Shown here: in pieces, positions 7,500 through 15,942 of the stretch
How the letters are laid out: each line of letters starts with the position of its first letter
How positions within the stretch are numbered: the first letter of the stretch is position 1
From: Kiloniellaceae bacterium
GTDB taxonomy: Bacteria > Pseudomonadota > Alphaproteobacteria > Kiloniellales > Kiloniellaceae
Direction of reading: 5' to 3'
Length of the DNA stretch: 64,000 bases
NCBI GenBank assembly: GCA_021776195.1
Contig: JAJFGK010000138.1
Location: 46,487-110,486, forward strand
Notes under the pieces: model-generated
The model's input: the letters and a program-made list of their open reading frames with translations, nothing else
What the model was told of the DNA's origin: nothing
The model's database searches: none
Translations under genes and position numbers: made by a program

Positions 7500-9350
7500 A
7501 TGCAGATGCGCATCGCAATGACCGCCGTCTTCCTGGCCGTCTTCGCCTTGGCCGGCTGTGGTGAGAACGAACGAGGTATCAAGATCGGCGCCAAGAATTT
7601 CGGCGAAAGCCGGATTCTCGCTCACATGATGTCGGCGCTGGCCCAACAACAGGGGCTGCCGGTGGAGGGGGTGGTCGACTATCCCTCGACCCAGGCCATC
7701 ATGGAGGCCTTGAAACGCGGCGATATCGACGCCTATCCGGACTACAACGGCACCGGGCTGGTCATGCTGGGCCAGAACCCGATCGCCGACGGCGATGCCG
7801 CGACCGCGCGGGTCAAGGAGCTCTACGAACCCCTGGGCCTGTCTTGGCGCGCGCGCTTCGGCTTCGCCAACGACTATGGTCTGGCGATGCGTGCCGAGCG
7901 GGCGGCCGAGTTGAGCATCGCCTCGATCAGCGAACTGGTGTCGCGGGCCGGCTCCCTTACGATCGGGATCGAGGACGATTTCGAAAAGCGGCCGCTAGAC
8001 GGATACCAGCCCTTGACCGGCCGTTACGGTCTGTCCTTCGCGTCGGTCGACGCGGTGGCGCTCAGCGACCGTGGCCAGCTCTATGACAAACTGCTGGACG
8101 GCGACATCGATGTTGCCGAGGTCTACACGACAGACGGGCAGATCGCCGATTACGGTTTGATATTGCTGGAGGACGATCTGCAGTTCTTCCCGGCCTACCA
8201 GGCGGCGCCTCTGGCCCGCGCGGCCTCGCTTTCGACTTACACTGGTCTGGGTGCCGTGCTCGACGCCCTGGGCGGCAAGATCGATGCCGAGGCCATGCAG
8301 GACCTCAACCGCAAGGTCGAGATCGAGGGCCGCTTGCCCGAGGCCGTCGCCCGTGACGCGCTGGCCCGGATGGAGCTGATCGACAGCGGTGCCGTGATCG
8401 CCGACGACCCCCTGCTGATTGCCGCCTCACCCCTTGTCAGCGAGGGCGAGGCGGCGAGCGCCGCCCTGCGGGCGGCCCGCAACGCGTTTCGCGGGCGCGA
8501 CGTTCAGATCGCCCCCAGCGCCGATCCGCTGGCCGCCGTGGCCGCCGGCGATGCGCGTCTGGCCCTGGTCGGGGCCGACAGCTTTTTCGATGTCTCGACG
8601 CCGGCCCCCACGCGCGACGACCGTCTCGAAGCGGTGGCCGTCGTGGCGCGGAACCTGGTCCATGTCTTGACCCGTATCGACGGGCCGACCCGGCTCGACG
8701 GTGCCGAATCCCTCGCGGTGGGTCCGCTGGGCTCCTCCTCGCAACGGATCGGGTCGCTCTTGATCTCGGGCCTTGGCCTGTCGGCAACGCCGGTTCCGGT
8801 GGCGGGCGGGTCGGCCGCGGCCATGGTCGCGGCGGTCGCCGACGGCAAGGCCGATGCGGCCGTGATCCCGGCACCGGAAGGCGACAAGGCCCTGATCGAC
8901 GCCATGGCCGCGGCCGACGGACTCCGGCTGATCGCGATCACCGGTTGGAACGAAGGGGCCAATCTGGTGCGTTTTCCTTTCCTGCGCGAGACTCGCATCT
9001 CGAGCGGTGTCTACCCGGGCCAGTTCGGCGCGGTCGAAACGCTGGGCACGCAACTGGTTCTGGCCGGTCCGGCCCCGGTCATCGGCGACGCGGTCGGGGA
9101 CCTCGGTCCCAGTTCCGTCGCCGTCAGCCTTTCGCCGATCTCCGGCGCGGCGGTCAAGGCCCTGAACGACGCCATCCCCGGCTCGCTGCTGATCGACCCG
9201 ACGCTCAAGCAAGCGGCCGCGCTGGCGCCCGAGTTGCCGAAACCGCCGGCAAGTATCAATCCGTCGGCGGATGTCTCGATCCTCAGCCTGGGCGTGGTCA
9301 TCTTCCTCGTTTTGGTGGTATGGCTCTACATCCGGCCCGAGTACCGGTGA
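7500..9350 (+). CDS. Two-domain substrate-binding lipoprotein: OpuAC/ProX-like domain fused to a TAXI-like domain, C-terminal membrane anchor
   Basis: A 616-residue protein starting with a lipoprotein signal (VFLAVFALAGC). Residues ~25-290 match glycine betaine/choline ABC binding proteins (ProX/OpuC type): IKIGAKNFGES, YPDYNGTG, NDYGLAM and YTTDGQIADY. Residues ~310-570 look like a TAXI-family TRAP receptor: GPLGSSSQRIGSLL, repeated small-residue helices, and VYPGQFGAVETLGTQLV, close to the TAXI PGxYPGQ signature. The protein ends in one hydrophobic helix (SLGVVIFLVLVVWLY). The ATG at 7500 has GGGAGAGG upstream; an alternative start at 7470 would overlap the BCCT stop. No ABC permease, ATPase or TRAP permease lies nearby. 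Confidence 0.82.
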   Translation: MQMRIAMTAVFLAVFALAGCGENERGIKIGAKNFGESRILAHMMSALAQQQGLPVEGVVDYPSTQAIMEALKRGDIDAYPDYNGTGLVMLGQNPIADGDAATARVKELYEPLGLSWRARFGFANDYGLAMRAERAAELSIASISELVSRAGSLTIGIEDDFEKRPLDGYQPLTGRYGLSFASVDAVALSDRGQLYDKLLDGDIDVAEVYTTDGQIADYGLILLEDDLQFFPAYQAAPLARAASLSTYTGLGAVLDALGGKIDAEAMQDLNRKVEIEGRLPEAVARDALARMELIDSGAVIADDPLLIAASPLVSEGEAASAALRAARNAFRGRDVQIAPSADPLAAVAAGDARLALVGADSFFDVSTPAPTRDDRLEAVAVVARNLVHVLTRIDGPTRLDGAESLAVGPLGSSSQRIGSLLISGLGLSATPVPVAGGSAAAMVAAVADGKADAAVIPAPEGDKALIDAMAAADGLRLIAITGWNEGANLVRFPFLRETRISSGVYPGQFGAVETLGTQLVLAGPAPVIGDAVGDLGPSSVAVSLSPISGAAVKALNDAIPGSLLIDPTLKQAAALAPELPKPPASINPSADVSILSLGVVIFLVLVVWLYIRPEYR

Positions 9351-9399
9351 CCCGACTATCGGTGACCGGCATATCGGTGAGTTGAAAGGGAACGCGACC

Positions 9400-9852
9400 A
9401 TGACAGAGAAAATCCTGGTGCCGATCGACCTGGTGGACATGCCGACCATGGAAAAGGTGCTGAAGGCCGCGGTCCAGCAGGCCAAGGCGGGCAAGGGCGG
9501 CTTGACGGTCATGACCGTGGTCCCCGACATGGTCACCGGTATCGACTATCGCTATGCCATCCGTGGCGAGACCGGCGGTTCCGAAGAGTACGACCTGAAG
9601 GCCATCGTCAAGGACGCCCTGGAGCGCTTGAACGAGATCGTCAAGAAGCACACGCCATCGGGCATGAAGGTCGAAACCATCGCCCGCCACGGTACGATCT
9701 ACGAGGAAGTGCTCAATGTCGCCAAGGAGATCGGGGCCGACCAGATCGTGCTCGGCGCCCATCGCCCGGCGGTCTCGGACTTTCTGCTGGGCCCCAACAC
9801 CGCGCGAATCGTCCGCCACGCCAACTGCTCGGTCAACGTCGTGCGCAGCTAG
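9400..9852 (+). CDS. Universal stress protein (UspA family)
   Basis: A 150-residue single USP domain. It opens with ILVPIDL, and ends with DQIVLGAHR followed by FLLGPNTARIVRHANCSVNVV. This is the G-2x-G-9x-G(S/T/N)-like ATP-binding end of the family in a slightly altered form. It lies 49 bp after the binding-protein gene in the same direction. USP genes often follow transporter genes in marine Alphaproteobacteria and can modulate them, so a regulatory role for the BCCT carrier is plausible. The spacer has three near-repeats of ATCGGTGA. Confidence 0.9.
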   Translation: MTEKILVPIDLVDMPTMEKVLKAAVQQAKAGKGGLTVMTVVPDMVTGIDYRYAIRGETGGSEEYDLKAIVKDALERLNEIVKKHTPSGMKVETIARHGTIYEEVLNVAKEIGADQIVLGAHRPAVSDFLLGPNTARIVRHANCSVNVVRS

Positions 9853-9936
9853 TCTGTTCGCCGGTCCTGGAGCCTGCGGTTTGGGCCGCGGGTCGGAAGG
9901 GCCCGCAGGAAAGGCTATTCGGCACCGCTGCTCGCT

Positions 9937-11388
9937 CTACTCCTCTGCAAGCGGCAGGGTGCGCGGCGCGATCTCGTCGAGAGGGCGCTTGCCCCAATGG
10001 CGCTCGGAGGCGCCGGGCAGCAAGGAAACTTGGGTGGCGTTCACCTCGCGGGCGACTTCGGCCATATCGTAGGCCAGCACCTGGCCGCCAAGCACCCGCG
10101 CCGATCCGCCGATAAAGACGTCGCGCACCGCCCGGTCGGCGGCGGTGAAGATGAGGCTGCGCAGCGGGTCGTAGAGCGGCTGCATTTCCGGCAGATCCAG
10201 GTCGACCACGACGAAGTCGGCTTTCGCGCCTGGCGTCAGCCGGCCCAGGTCGTCGCGTCCCAACGCCCGCGCCGCGTCGCAGGTCGCCGCCTCGAACACC
10301 GCCCGGGTCGGCACCGCGTGCATGTGCTCGTCGGCAATCCGGCCGTGCACGGCGGCGGCGCGCATTTCCTCGATCATATTGTGCGGAAAGATATCGGTGC
10401 CGATGGTCATGGTGACGCCGGCCTCGCGATAGGTGCCGAAGGATTCCAGCACGATGCCGTAGCGCCCGAAGACCACCGGGCAATGGGTCACGGCGATGCC
10501 GGCCTGGGCCAGCAGGCCCAGATCCGCGCGGGTGCCCCAATGGAGCCAGGAATGGTGGTCGAGGAAGATGCCGTGGCCGACCAGCATGCCTTCCATGAGA
10601 AGCCCGTTCGCCTCGAGCCACTGGATCGGGGACAGACCGCTGCGTCGGGTCATCTCCAGGAACTCGATCATCGCCTCGCCCGCATGGAGCTGGAAGGGCG
10701 CCTCGAGCCGGCGCGCCTCGGCCTCCGCCTCGCGGATCAGCTCCGGCGTGCAGGTGTCGACCGACATCGGCGTCACCGCCCCCTCGAGCCGGCCCGGCGC
10801 GCGGGCGCGAGCCGCACCCACGAGATCGAGGGCCCGGCGCATCGCCGCTTCGCCGCCGTCCGCCGACCAGTCGTAGTCGAGGCGGTGGCCATTGGAGGTC
10901 GACCAGAGCGCCGATTGGAACAGACCACCCATGTAGCAGCGCAGGCCGGTTTCGTCGGCGACATCGAGCCAACCCTCGTAGGGGTAGCACATGTCGAGCA
11001 CCGTGGTGACGCCCGAGCGCAGCATCTCGCCGTAGGCATAGCGGCTGTTCCAGGGCTTGCGGTCGTCCGTGGTGGGAAAGAGGTTCCAGCCGTCATAGAG
11101 CGCCGACATGTAGAGCGACGGATTGGCGAGGTCCTCGCGGATGCCCTTGAGCATGGGCATGGTGGCGCTGTGGCTGTGGAGATTGAGGAGGCCGGGCATA
11201 ATCATGATGCCGGTCCCCGAGCGTTCCTCGTCGCAGGGTCCGGCGAAGGCCCCGCCGGCATGTAGGATCTCGTCGCCCGCATAGGCGAAGTCGCCGCGGC
11301 GGACATACTCATGCGCACCGGCCTCGGCGTTCCAGCCCACGAGCCAATCGACGCCGCGGTAGCAGATCACCTTGTTTTCATCGCTCAT
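9937..11388 (-). CDS. Amidohydrolase family protein (cytosine deaminase / chlorohydrolase type)
   Basis: A 483-residue TIM-barrel metal hydrolase. Metal-ligand motifs in order are LNLHSHSA (HxH), FQLHAGEAM, VTHCPVV and TIGTD, the usual pattern of the TrzN/SsnA/S-adenosylhomocysteine deaminase branch. The C-terminal part returns to the small beta domain (GRLTPGAKADFVVVDLD). The start at 11388 has GGGGAACGAG upstream. It is divergent from the molybdopterin subunit at 11563, and a shared ring-nitrogen substrate (deamination plus hydroxylation) is possible. The exact substrate is unknown. Confidence 0.88.
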   Translation of the reverse strand: MSDENKVICYRGVDWLVGWNAEAGAHEYVRRGDFAYAGDEILHAGGAFAGPCDEERSGTGIMIMPGLLNLHSHSATMPMLKGIREDLANPSLYMSALYDGWNLFPTTDDRKPWNSRYAYGEMLRSGVTTVLDMCYPYEGWLDVADETGLRCYMGGLFQSALWSTSNGHRLDYDWSADGGEAAMRRALDLVGAARARAPGRLEGAVTPMSVDTCTPELIREAEAEARRLEAPFQLHAGEAMIEFLEMTRRSGLSPIQWLEANGLLMEGMLVGHGIFLDHHSWLHWGTRADLGLLAQAGIAVTHCPVVFGRYGIVLESFGTYREAGVTMTIGTDIFPHNMIEEMRAAAVHGRIADEHMHAVPTRAVFEAATCDAARALGRDDLGRLTPGAKADFVVVDLDLPEMQPLYDPLRSLIFTAADRAVRDVFIGGSARVLGGQVLAYDMAEVAREVNATQVSLLPGASERHWGKRPLDEIAPRTLPLAEE

Positions 11389-11487
11389 CTCTCGTTCCCC
11401 CTGATTGGAGGCGCCGTATTTGGAGACGCCCTGTTTGGAGACACCGCGATTGCCGGGGCTCCCGCGCCTCTGCATACTTGCCGCCCC

Positions 11488-11547
11488 CGACACCGCCCCC
11501 GACACCGCCCACGACACCGCCCACGACACCGCCCACGACACCGCCGA
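11488..11547. repeat. 12-bp tandem repeat, 5 copies
   Basis: Five consecutive copies of CGACACCGCCCA (first and last with one change) occupy most of the 174-bp space between the divergent amidohydrolase and oxidoreductase starts. Next to it, at 11404-11447, are three looser ~16-bp units built on TTTGGAGACGCC. The repeats lie where both promoters must be, so copy number could affect expression. Confidence 0.8.
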
Positions 11548-11562
11548 CGGACGCCGCCCGCC

Positions 11563-13962
11563 ATGACGCTCCCGCCCCTCGAAGCCTGCATCGGTCGCCC
11601 CCTGCGGCGCAAGGAGGATAGGCGCTTTTTGATGGGCCGGGGGCGCTATGTGGCCGATCTGATCGGGGATCATGACTATGCCTGCGCCTTCGTGCGCTCG
11701 CCGCACGCTCATGCGCGGATCGCCGCCATCGATACGGGCCCGGCGCGCGCCCTGCCGGGGGTCGTGGCGGTCTTCACCGGCCGCGACCTGCTGGACGACG
11801 GGATCGGCCCGATCCCCTGCGCCTGGACGGTGGCGGGCCGCGACGGTGCGACCATGGCCGTGCCGCGCCACTATGCGCTGGCGCCCGAGCGGGTGCGCCA
11901 CGTGGGCGATGCGGTGGCCCTCGTGGTCGCCACTTCCGCGGCGGTGGCGGAGACCGGCGCGGAGCAGGTCGCCGTCGACTACCGGGCGCTGCCGGCGGTC
12001 ACCGATGGGCGTGCCGCGCTTGCCCCCGATGCGCCGCTGATCTGGGACGAGGCGCCCGGCAATCTCTGCCTCGACTGGGCGATCGGCGACGAGGCCGCCG
12101 TGGCGCGCGCCTTCGCGGCGGCGGCCAGGGTGGTCGAGATCGAGCTTACCAACAACCGGCTTGCCGCCGCGCCCCTGGAGCCCCGCGCCGCGCAGGCGGC
12201 GTTCGACCCGGGCAGCGGCCGCTATACGCTCCATACCACGAGCCAGAGCCCGCACGGCGCCCGCGGCATGCTCAGCAACCAGATCCTGGGCATCCCGGAA
12301 CACCGCATTCGGGTGGTCTCGCCCGACGTCGGCGGCGGCTTCGGCACCAAGATCTTCCTCTATCCGGAAGAGACCGCGCTGACCTGGGCGGCGGCCAAGC
12401 TCGACCGGCCGCTCGCCTGGGTATCGAGCCGGGTGGAGGCCTTTCTCACCGACGCCCAGGGCCGCGACCATGCAACCCGCGCGGCGATGGCCCTCGACGG
12501 GGAGGGGCGCATCACCGGCCTCAGGGTGGAGACGGTCGCCAATGTCGGGGCCTATCTCTCGCAAGGCGCACCGGCGATCCCGACCCACTACTATGCACCG
12601 CTGCTGTCGGGCGTCTATCGCATTCCCGCGATCTTCGCCTCGGTGAAGCTGGCCTTCACCAACACGACGCCGGTCGATGCCTATCGTGGCGCCGGGCGGC
12701 CCGAGGCGGCCTATGTCCTCGAGCGGCTGATCGACAAGGCGGCGCGGGAGAGCGACCACGACCGCATCGATCTGAGGCGCCGAAACTTCATCCCCAAGGA
12801 TGCCTTTCCCTACGAAACGGCCCTGGGCCTGGTCTACGATTCGGGCGATCACGAGGGCTGCCTCGACAAGGCGCTCGCCGCCATCGGTTGGGCCGGTTTC
12901 GAAGCCCGCCGTGCCGCGGCGCGGTCGCGCGGACGGCTGCGCGGCCTGGGACTGTCGACCTACCTGGAGATCGCCGGCGGCGTGCCCTCCCGGGTCTTCG
13001 CCGCCATGGGCGCGCCCGGCGGCCGTCACGAGGCCGGAGAGGTGCGGGTGCACCCCTCCGGCAACGTGACGGTCAGCGTCGGCACCCACAGTCAGGGCCA
13101 GGGGCACGAGACCGCCTTTGCCCAACTTGCCGCAGACCGCTTCGGTCTCGATATCGCCGACGTGGAGGTCGTGTTCGGCGACACCGACCGGGTCCACTTC
13201 GGCCGCGGCACGGTCGCCTCGCGCTCGCTCCCGGTCGGCGGCAGCGCCATCTGGCAGGCGCTCGGCAAGGTCGAGGCGCGGGCCCGGGCCATCGCCGCCC
13301 ATGCCCTGCAGGTCGCACCCGGCGAAATCGAGGCGGCGCGGGGCAGCTTCCGGGTCAAGAACGGCAACCGGGCGCTCTCCTTCCGGGAGGTCGCCGCCAT
13401 CGCCTATGCCGCCGAGGACCTGCCGCCCGACGACCCGGAACCGGGCCTGGCGGCCAGCGCCCACTACGAACCCGAGAACTGGACCTATCCCGGCGGCTGC
13501 CACGTCTGCGAGCTGGAGGTGGATCCCGAGACCGGCGCCATCGACCTCCTGCGCCTGTTGGCGGTCGACGACGTGGGTACCCTCGTCAACCCGATGATCG
13601 TCGAGGGTCAGATCCAGGGCGGCCTCGCCCAGGGTGCGGGCCAGGCGCTGTTCGAGCAGGTGGTGTTCGACCGCGACAGCGGCCAGCCGCTCACCGGTTC
13701 CTTCATGGATTACGCCCTGCCCCGGGCGGACAGCCTGCCGGCGCTCGAGGTGCTGCACCACACCACGCCCTGCGCGCACAATCCGCTCGGCGCCAAGGGT
13801 TGCGCCGAGGTCGGCACGGTGGGCCTGCCGCCGGCCATCGTCAACGCCGCCCTCGACGCGCTCCAGCCCCTCGGTGTCGGCCACCTGGAAATGCCGCTGA
13901 CGCCGGAGCGTATCTGGCGCGCGATCCGCGCGGCGGAAGAGCGCGACCAAAGGAAGATTTGA
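11563..13962 (+). CDS. Xanthine dehydrogenase / CO dehydrogenase family molybdopterin-binding subunit
   Basis: A 799-residue large subunit of the molybdenum hydroxylase family. It shows GRPLRRKEDRRFLMGRGRY at the N-terminus, the conserved SPDVGGGFGTK near residue 256, AYRGAGRPEA, SQGQGHET, and the active-site glutamate in KGCAEVGTVGLPPA near the C-terminus. Relatives hydroxylate N-heterocycles, aldehydes or CO and normally need an FAD subunit and a [2Fe-2S] subunit; neither is adjacent. The ATG at 11563 is preferred because the protein begins there in relatives; the frame is open upstream through the tandem repeat. It is divergent from the amidohydrolase gene. Confidence 0.9.
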   Translation: MTLPPLEACIGRPLRRKEDRRFLMGRGRYVADLIGDHDYACAFVRSPHAHARIAAIDTGPARALPGVVAVFTGRDLLDDGIGPIPCAWTVAGRDGATMAVPRHYALAPERVRHVGDAVALVVATSAAVAETGAEQVAVDYRALPAVTDGRAALAPDAPLIWDEAPGNLCLDWAIGDEAAVARAFAAAARVVEIELTNNRLAAAPLEPRAAQAAFDPGSGRYTLHTTSQSPHGARGMLSNQILGIPEHRIRVVSPDVGGGFGTKIFLYPEETALTWAAAKLDRPLAWVSSRVEAFLTDAQGRDHATRAAMALDGEGRITGLRVETVANVGAYLSQGAPAIPTHYYAPLLSGVYRIPAIFASVKLAFTNTTPVDAYRGAGRPEAAYVLERLIDKAARESDHDRIDLRRRNFIPKDAFPYETALGLVYDSGDHEGCLDKALAAIGWAGFEARRAAARSRGRLRGLGLSTYLEIAGGVPSRVFAAMGAPGGRHEAGEVRVHPSGNVTVSVGTHSQGQGHETAFAQLAADRFGLDIADVEVVFGDTDRVHFGRGTVASRSLPVGGSAIWQALGKVEARARAIAAHALQVAPGEIEAARGSFRVKNGNRALSFREVAAIAYAAEDLPPDDPEPGLAASAHYEPENWTYPGGCHVCELEVDPETGAIDLLRLLAVDDVGTLVNPMIVEGQIQGGLAQGAGQALFEQVVFDRDSGQPLTGSFMDYALPRADSLPALEVLHHTTPCAHNPLGAKGCAEVGTVGLPPAIVNAALDALQPLGVGHLEMPLTPERIWRAIRAAEERDQRKI

Positions 13963-14114
13963 GTGCCGGAACGCCCGCGATTCAAAGCCGATGTTGGCTT
14001 CGCGCTTTTCCTGTCGCACAAGGAGTGGAACGCGGTCCAGGAATCGGACGACATCGCCTACAACAGCAAAAGAAGGTCCCGGCCTTGCCCAAACCCTTCC
14101 GCCGACATTGCGTT

Positions 14115-14738
14115 CTATCGCAAGGCCGCGGCCACGGCGGCATCGTTGATTGCTTCCTCGAGCTTGTTTCGGAAGGCATTCTCGGTGTTGACGCGGGCGT
14201 CCGCGGGCACCAGGGAGGCGCCGAGACTGTCACGGCCTTGAAGGCTCCTTTTCGCCAGCTCGGAGCCGTCGCTCTGCAGGACGCTGAGTGTGACGTCGTA
14301 AATCAGTGCGGTGTTCAGGTAGGTGTCCGCTTTCCACTCCCGAACCAGAAAAAGCAAGAAGCGCTCGGCCTTCGCTTTCAGCAGGAGCATGCGTGCGCCG
14401 GTCTCGCCGCCGCTGCTCGGGGTGGTCACCGCTATAGCCCGGACACCGCTCGTCGTCAGGGCTTTTACGATGGACGTGGTCATGTCCTCAGCCATTGGCC
14501 GGCCGCTGCTGGTATTGATGTCGAAGGGATTGCCGAAGCCGCCCCGCTGGAGCCCGACGAAGCTCGGCGACTTGTCGCCGGAGCGCACGTAGTGCCTGAG
14601 ATCGAGAGTGGCGACCGCAACGGTCTTTTCGCTCTGGAGGTCCAAAGCCGCATCGCCGAGATCGTACCGGTGTGTATTGCCGAACGCACAGCCGGAAGCC
14701 AAAAACCCCAACAGAATGACCAAGCAGAGATTTCGCAC
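14115..14738 (-). CDS. Lipoprotein of unknown function
   Basis: A 207-residue protein starting at GTG with GGGGGAG 8 bases upstream. The N-terminus VRNLCLVILLGFLASGC is a lipoprotein signal with lipobox LASGC. The mature part has VAVATLDLRHYV, a glycine-rich SGDKSPSFVGLQRGGFGNP and a C-terminal helix. It resembles outer-membrane-associated lipoproteins of the YajG/CsgG-like type in general plan only. No name is assigned. It is convergent with the molybdopterin-subunit gene (152-bp gap with nothing recognised) and divergent from the kinase-like gene. Confidence 0.7.
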   Translation of the reverse strand: MRNLCLVILLGFLASGCAFGNTHRYDLGDAALDLQSEKTVAVATLDLRHYVRSGDKSPSFVGLQRGGFGNPFDINTSSGRPMAEDMTTSIVKALTTSGVRAIAVTTPSSGGETGARMLLLKAKAERFLLFLVREWKADTYLNTALIYDVTLSVLQSDGSELAKRSLQGRDSLGASLVPADARVNTENAFRNKLEEAINDAAVAAALR

Positions 14739-15095
14739 CAGTTTTTCTCCCCCTTGAAGACCGGTTTCGCGGTTCCTCTCGACCCGGATGCTCCGTTCGA
14801 GGGCGTCCAGCAGTTGGAATGGTGGCGCGAAACCGCCAGTTTGCCAACACAATTTCAATGACAGATGGTATCGGCTCCGACAAGACAAGTCGGCCCGATG
14901 GATCTTCTTGTGACCGTGTCGAGTGACCTTACCGTGGTGTGGGGTTGGTTGCGTTCGCGACTTCGGGGCGTGTCCGGGGCGCTGTGCGAAGATATCCCCA
15001 GGCATTATCCCTAGATAGGCCTTGGGGGCCTGGACTCCCATGCCTCGACACGGTGAAACTCGCAGACGTCACCTGTTCCTGGGAGGTTAACGGCG
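14739..15095. other. 357-bp divergent intergenic region
   Basis: This separates the lipoprotein gene (minus) from the kinase-like gene (plus) and should hold both promoters. The stretch near 14840-14900 is less G+C-rich than average. The plus-strand gene has GGGAGG at 15081-15086. I see no convincing operator, RNA or further gene. Confidence 0.4.
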
Positions 15096-15836
15096 ATGGC
15101 GCGCCATGCGGTCCGGATCTCGACGTTCGACCTTGCAGCCGGGCAGAAACTCGGCGGCAAGTACCGTGTCGAGGCCTATCTGGGCGGCGGGCTGGAGGGC
15201 GAGGTCTACCGGGTCACCGAGCTGCAGACCCGGGTGCGCCGGGCCGCCAAGCTGTTCTATCCCCAGCACGACGAGAAGGGCCGCGCCGGCCGCGCCTATG
15301 CCCAGAAACTGGACCGCCTGCGCGATTGTCCCATCGTCATTCAGTATCATCATGCCGAGCGGCTCTGGCTCCAGGACACCGACGTCACCTGCCTGCTGAG
15401 CGAGTATGTCGACGGTATCTTGCTGTCCGATCTCGCTGCCAAACATCCCGGCGGCCGCCTGCCGCCCTTCAAGGCGCTGCACCTGCTCTATGCCCTGGTC
15501 AGCGGCTTGGAACAGATCCATCAACACCGCGAGTATCACGGCGACATCCACCCCTGGAACATCCTGGTCCGGCCGCGCGGCATCTTCTTCGACCTCAAGC
15601 TGATCGACTTCTACAATCTTGGGGCCTCGACGGCGGCCCTGCGCCAGACCGATATCGTCGATGTGGTCCGGCTGCTCTACGGCATGGTCGGCGGCCAGCG
15701 CCGCTACGCCCGCCAGCCTGCCGCCATCAAGGCGATCTGCCGGGGCATGCGGCGCGACCTCATCTTGCAGGCCACGCCGACCATCACCCATCTCAAGCGC
15801 CGTCTCGAGACCTTCCCTGAACTCTGCGTGCTGTAA
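15096..15836 (+). CDS. Small protein kinase-like protein
   Basis: A 246-residue, single-domain protein with reduced kinase motifs. They are a glycine loop (LGGGLEGEVYRV, ~residues 29-40), a lysine in RRAAKLF (~51), YHGDIHPWNILV as the HRDxxxxN catalytic loop (~147-158), and LIDF as the metal-binding DFG with the glycine replaced (DFY). There is no membrane segment. It is shorter than Ser/Thr kinases and lacks most of the C-lobe, so it may be an atypical kinase or pseudokinase. It precedes the AIM24-like gene by 106 bp on the same strand. Confidence 0.75.
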   Translation: MARHAVRISTFDLAAGQKLGGKYRVEAYLGGGLEGEVYRVTELQTRVRRAAKLFYPQHDEKGRAGRAYAQKLDRLRDCPIVIQYHHAERLWLQDTDVTCLLSEYVDGILLSDLAAKHPGGRLPPFKALHLLYALVSGLEQIHQHREYHGDIHPWNILVRPRGIFFDLKLIDFYNLGASTAALRQTDIVDVVRLLYGMVGGQRRYARQPAAIKAICRGMRRDLILQATPTITHLKRRLETFPELCVL

Positions 15837-15942
15837 GACCTCTGACGACCCTCTGCGCCTTGGCGCCCGCTCGACCCGTCCGTCCCGACCTGCTATGTCA
15901 GGATCGGCCCAACCCCTCACAGGACAGGAGCGCGCAGAGACC

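Noticed and set aside
11488..11547. Possible CRISPR-like array
   Set aside because: Units are 12 bp with no spacers, so it is a simple tandem repeat.
9937..14019. A 1360-codon minus-strand frame spanning the amidohydrolase gene and the antisense of the molybdopterin subunit gene
   Set aside because: Only the part from 11388 downstream has hydrolase motifs; the rest is the antisense of a clear molybdenum hydroxylase and is an open frame caused by high G+C content.
13963..14241. A 92-codon frame starting GTG right after the molybdopterin subunit stop
   Set aside because: Over half overlaps the lipoprotein gene on the other strand and the translation has no recognisable features.
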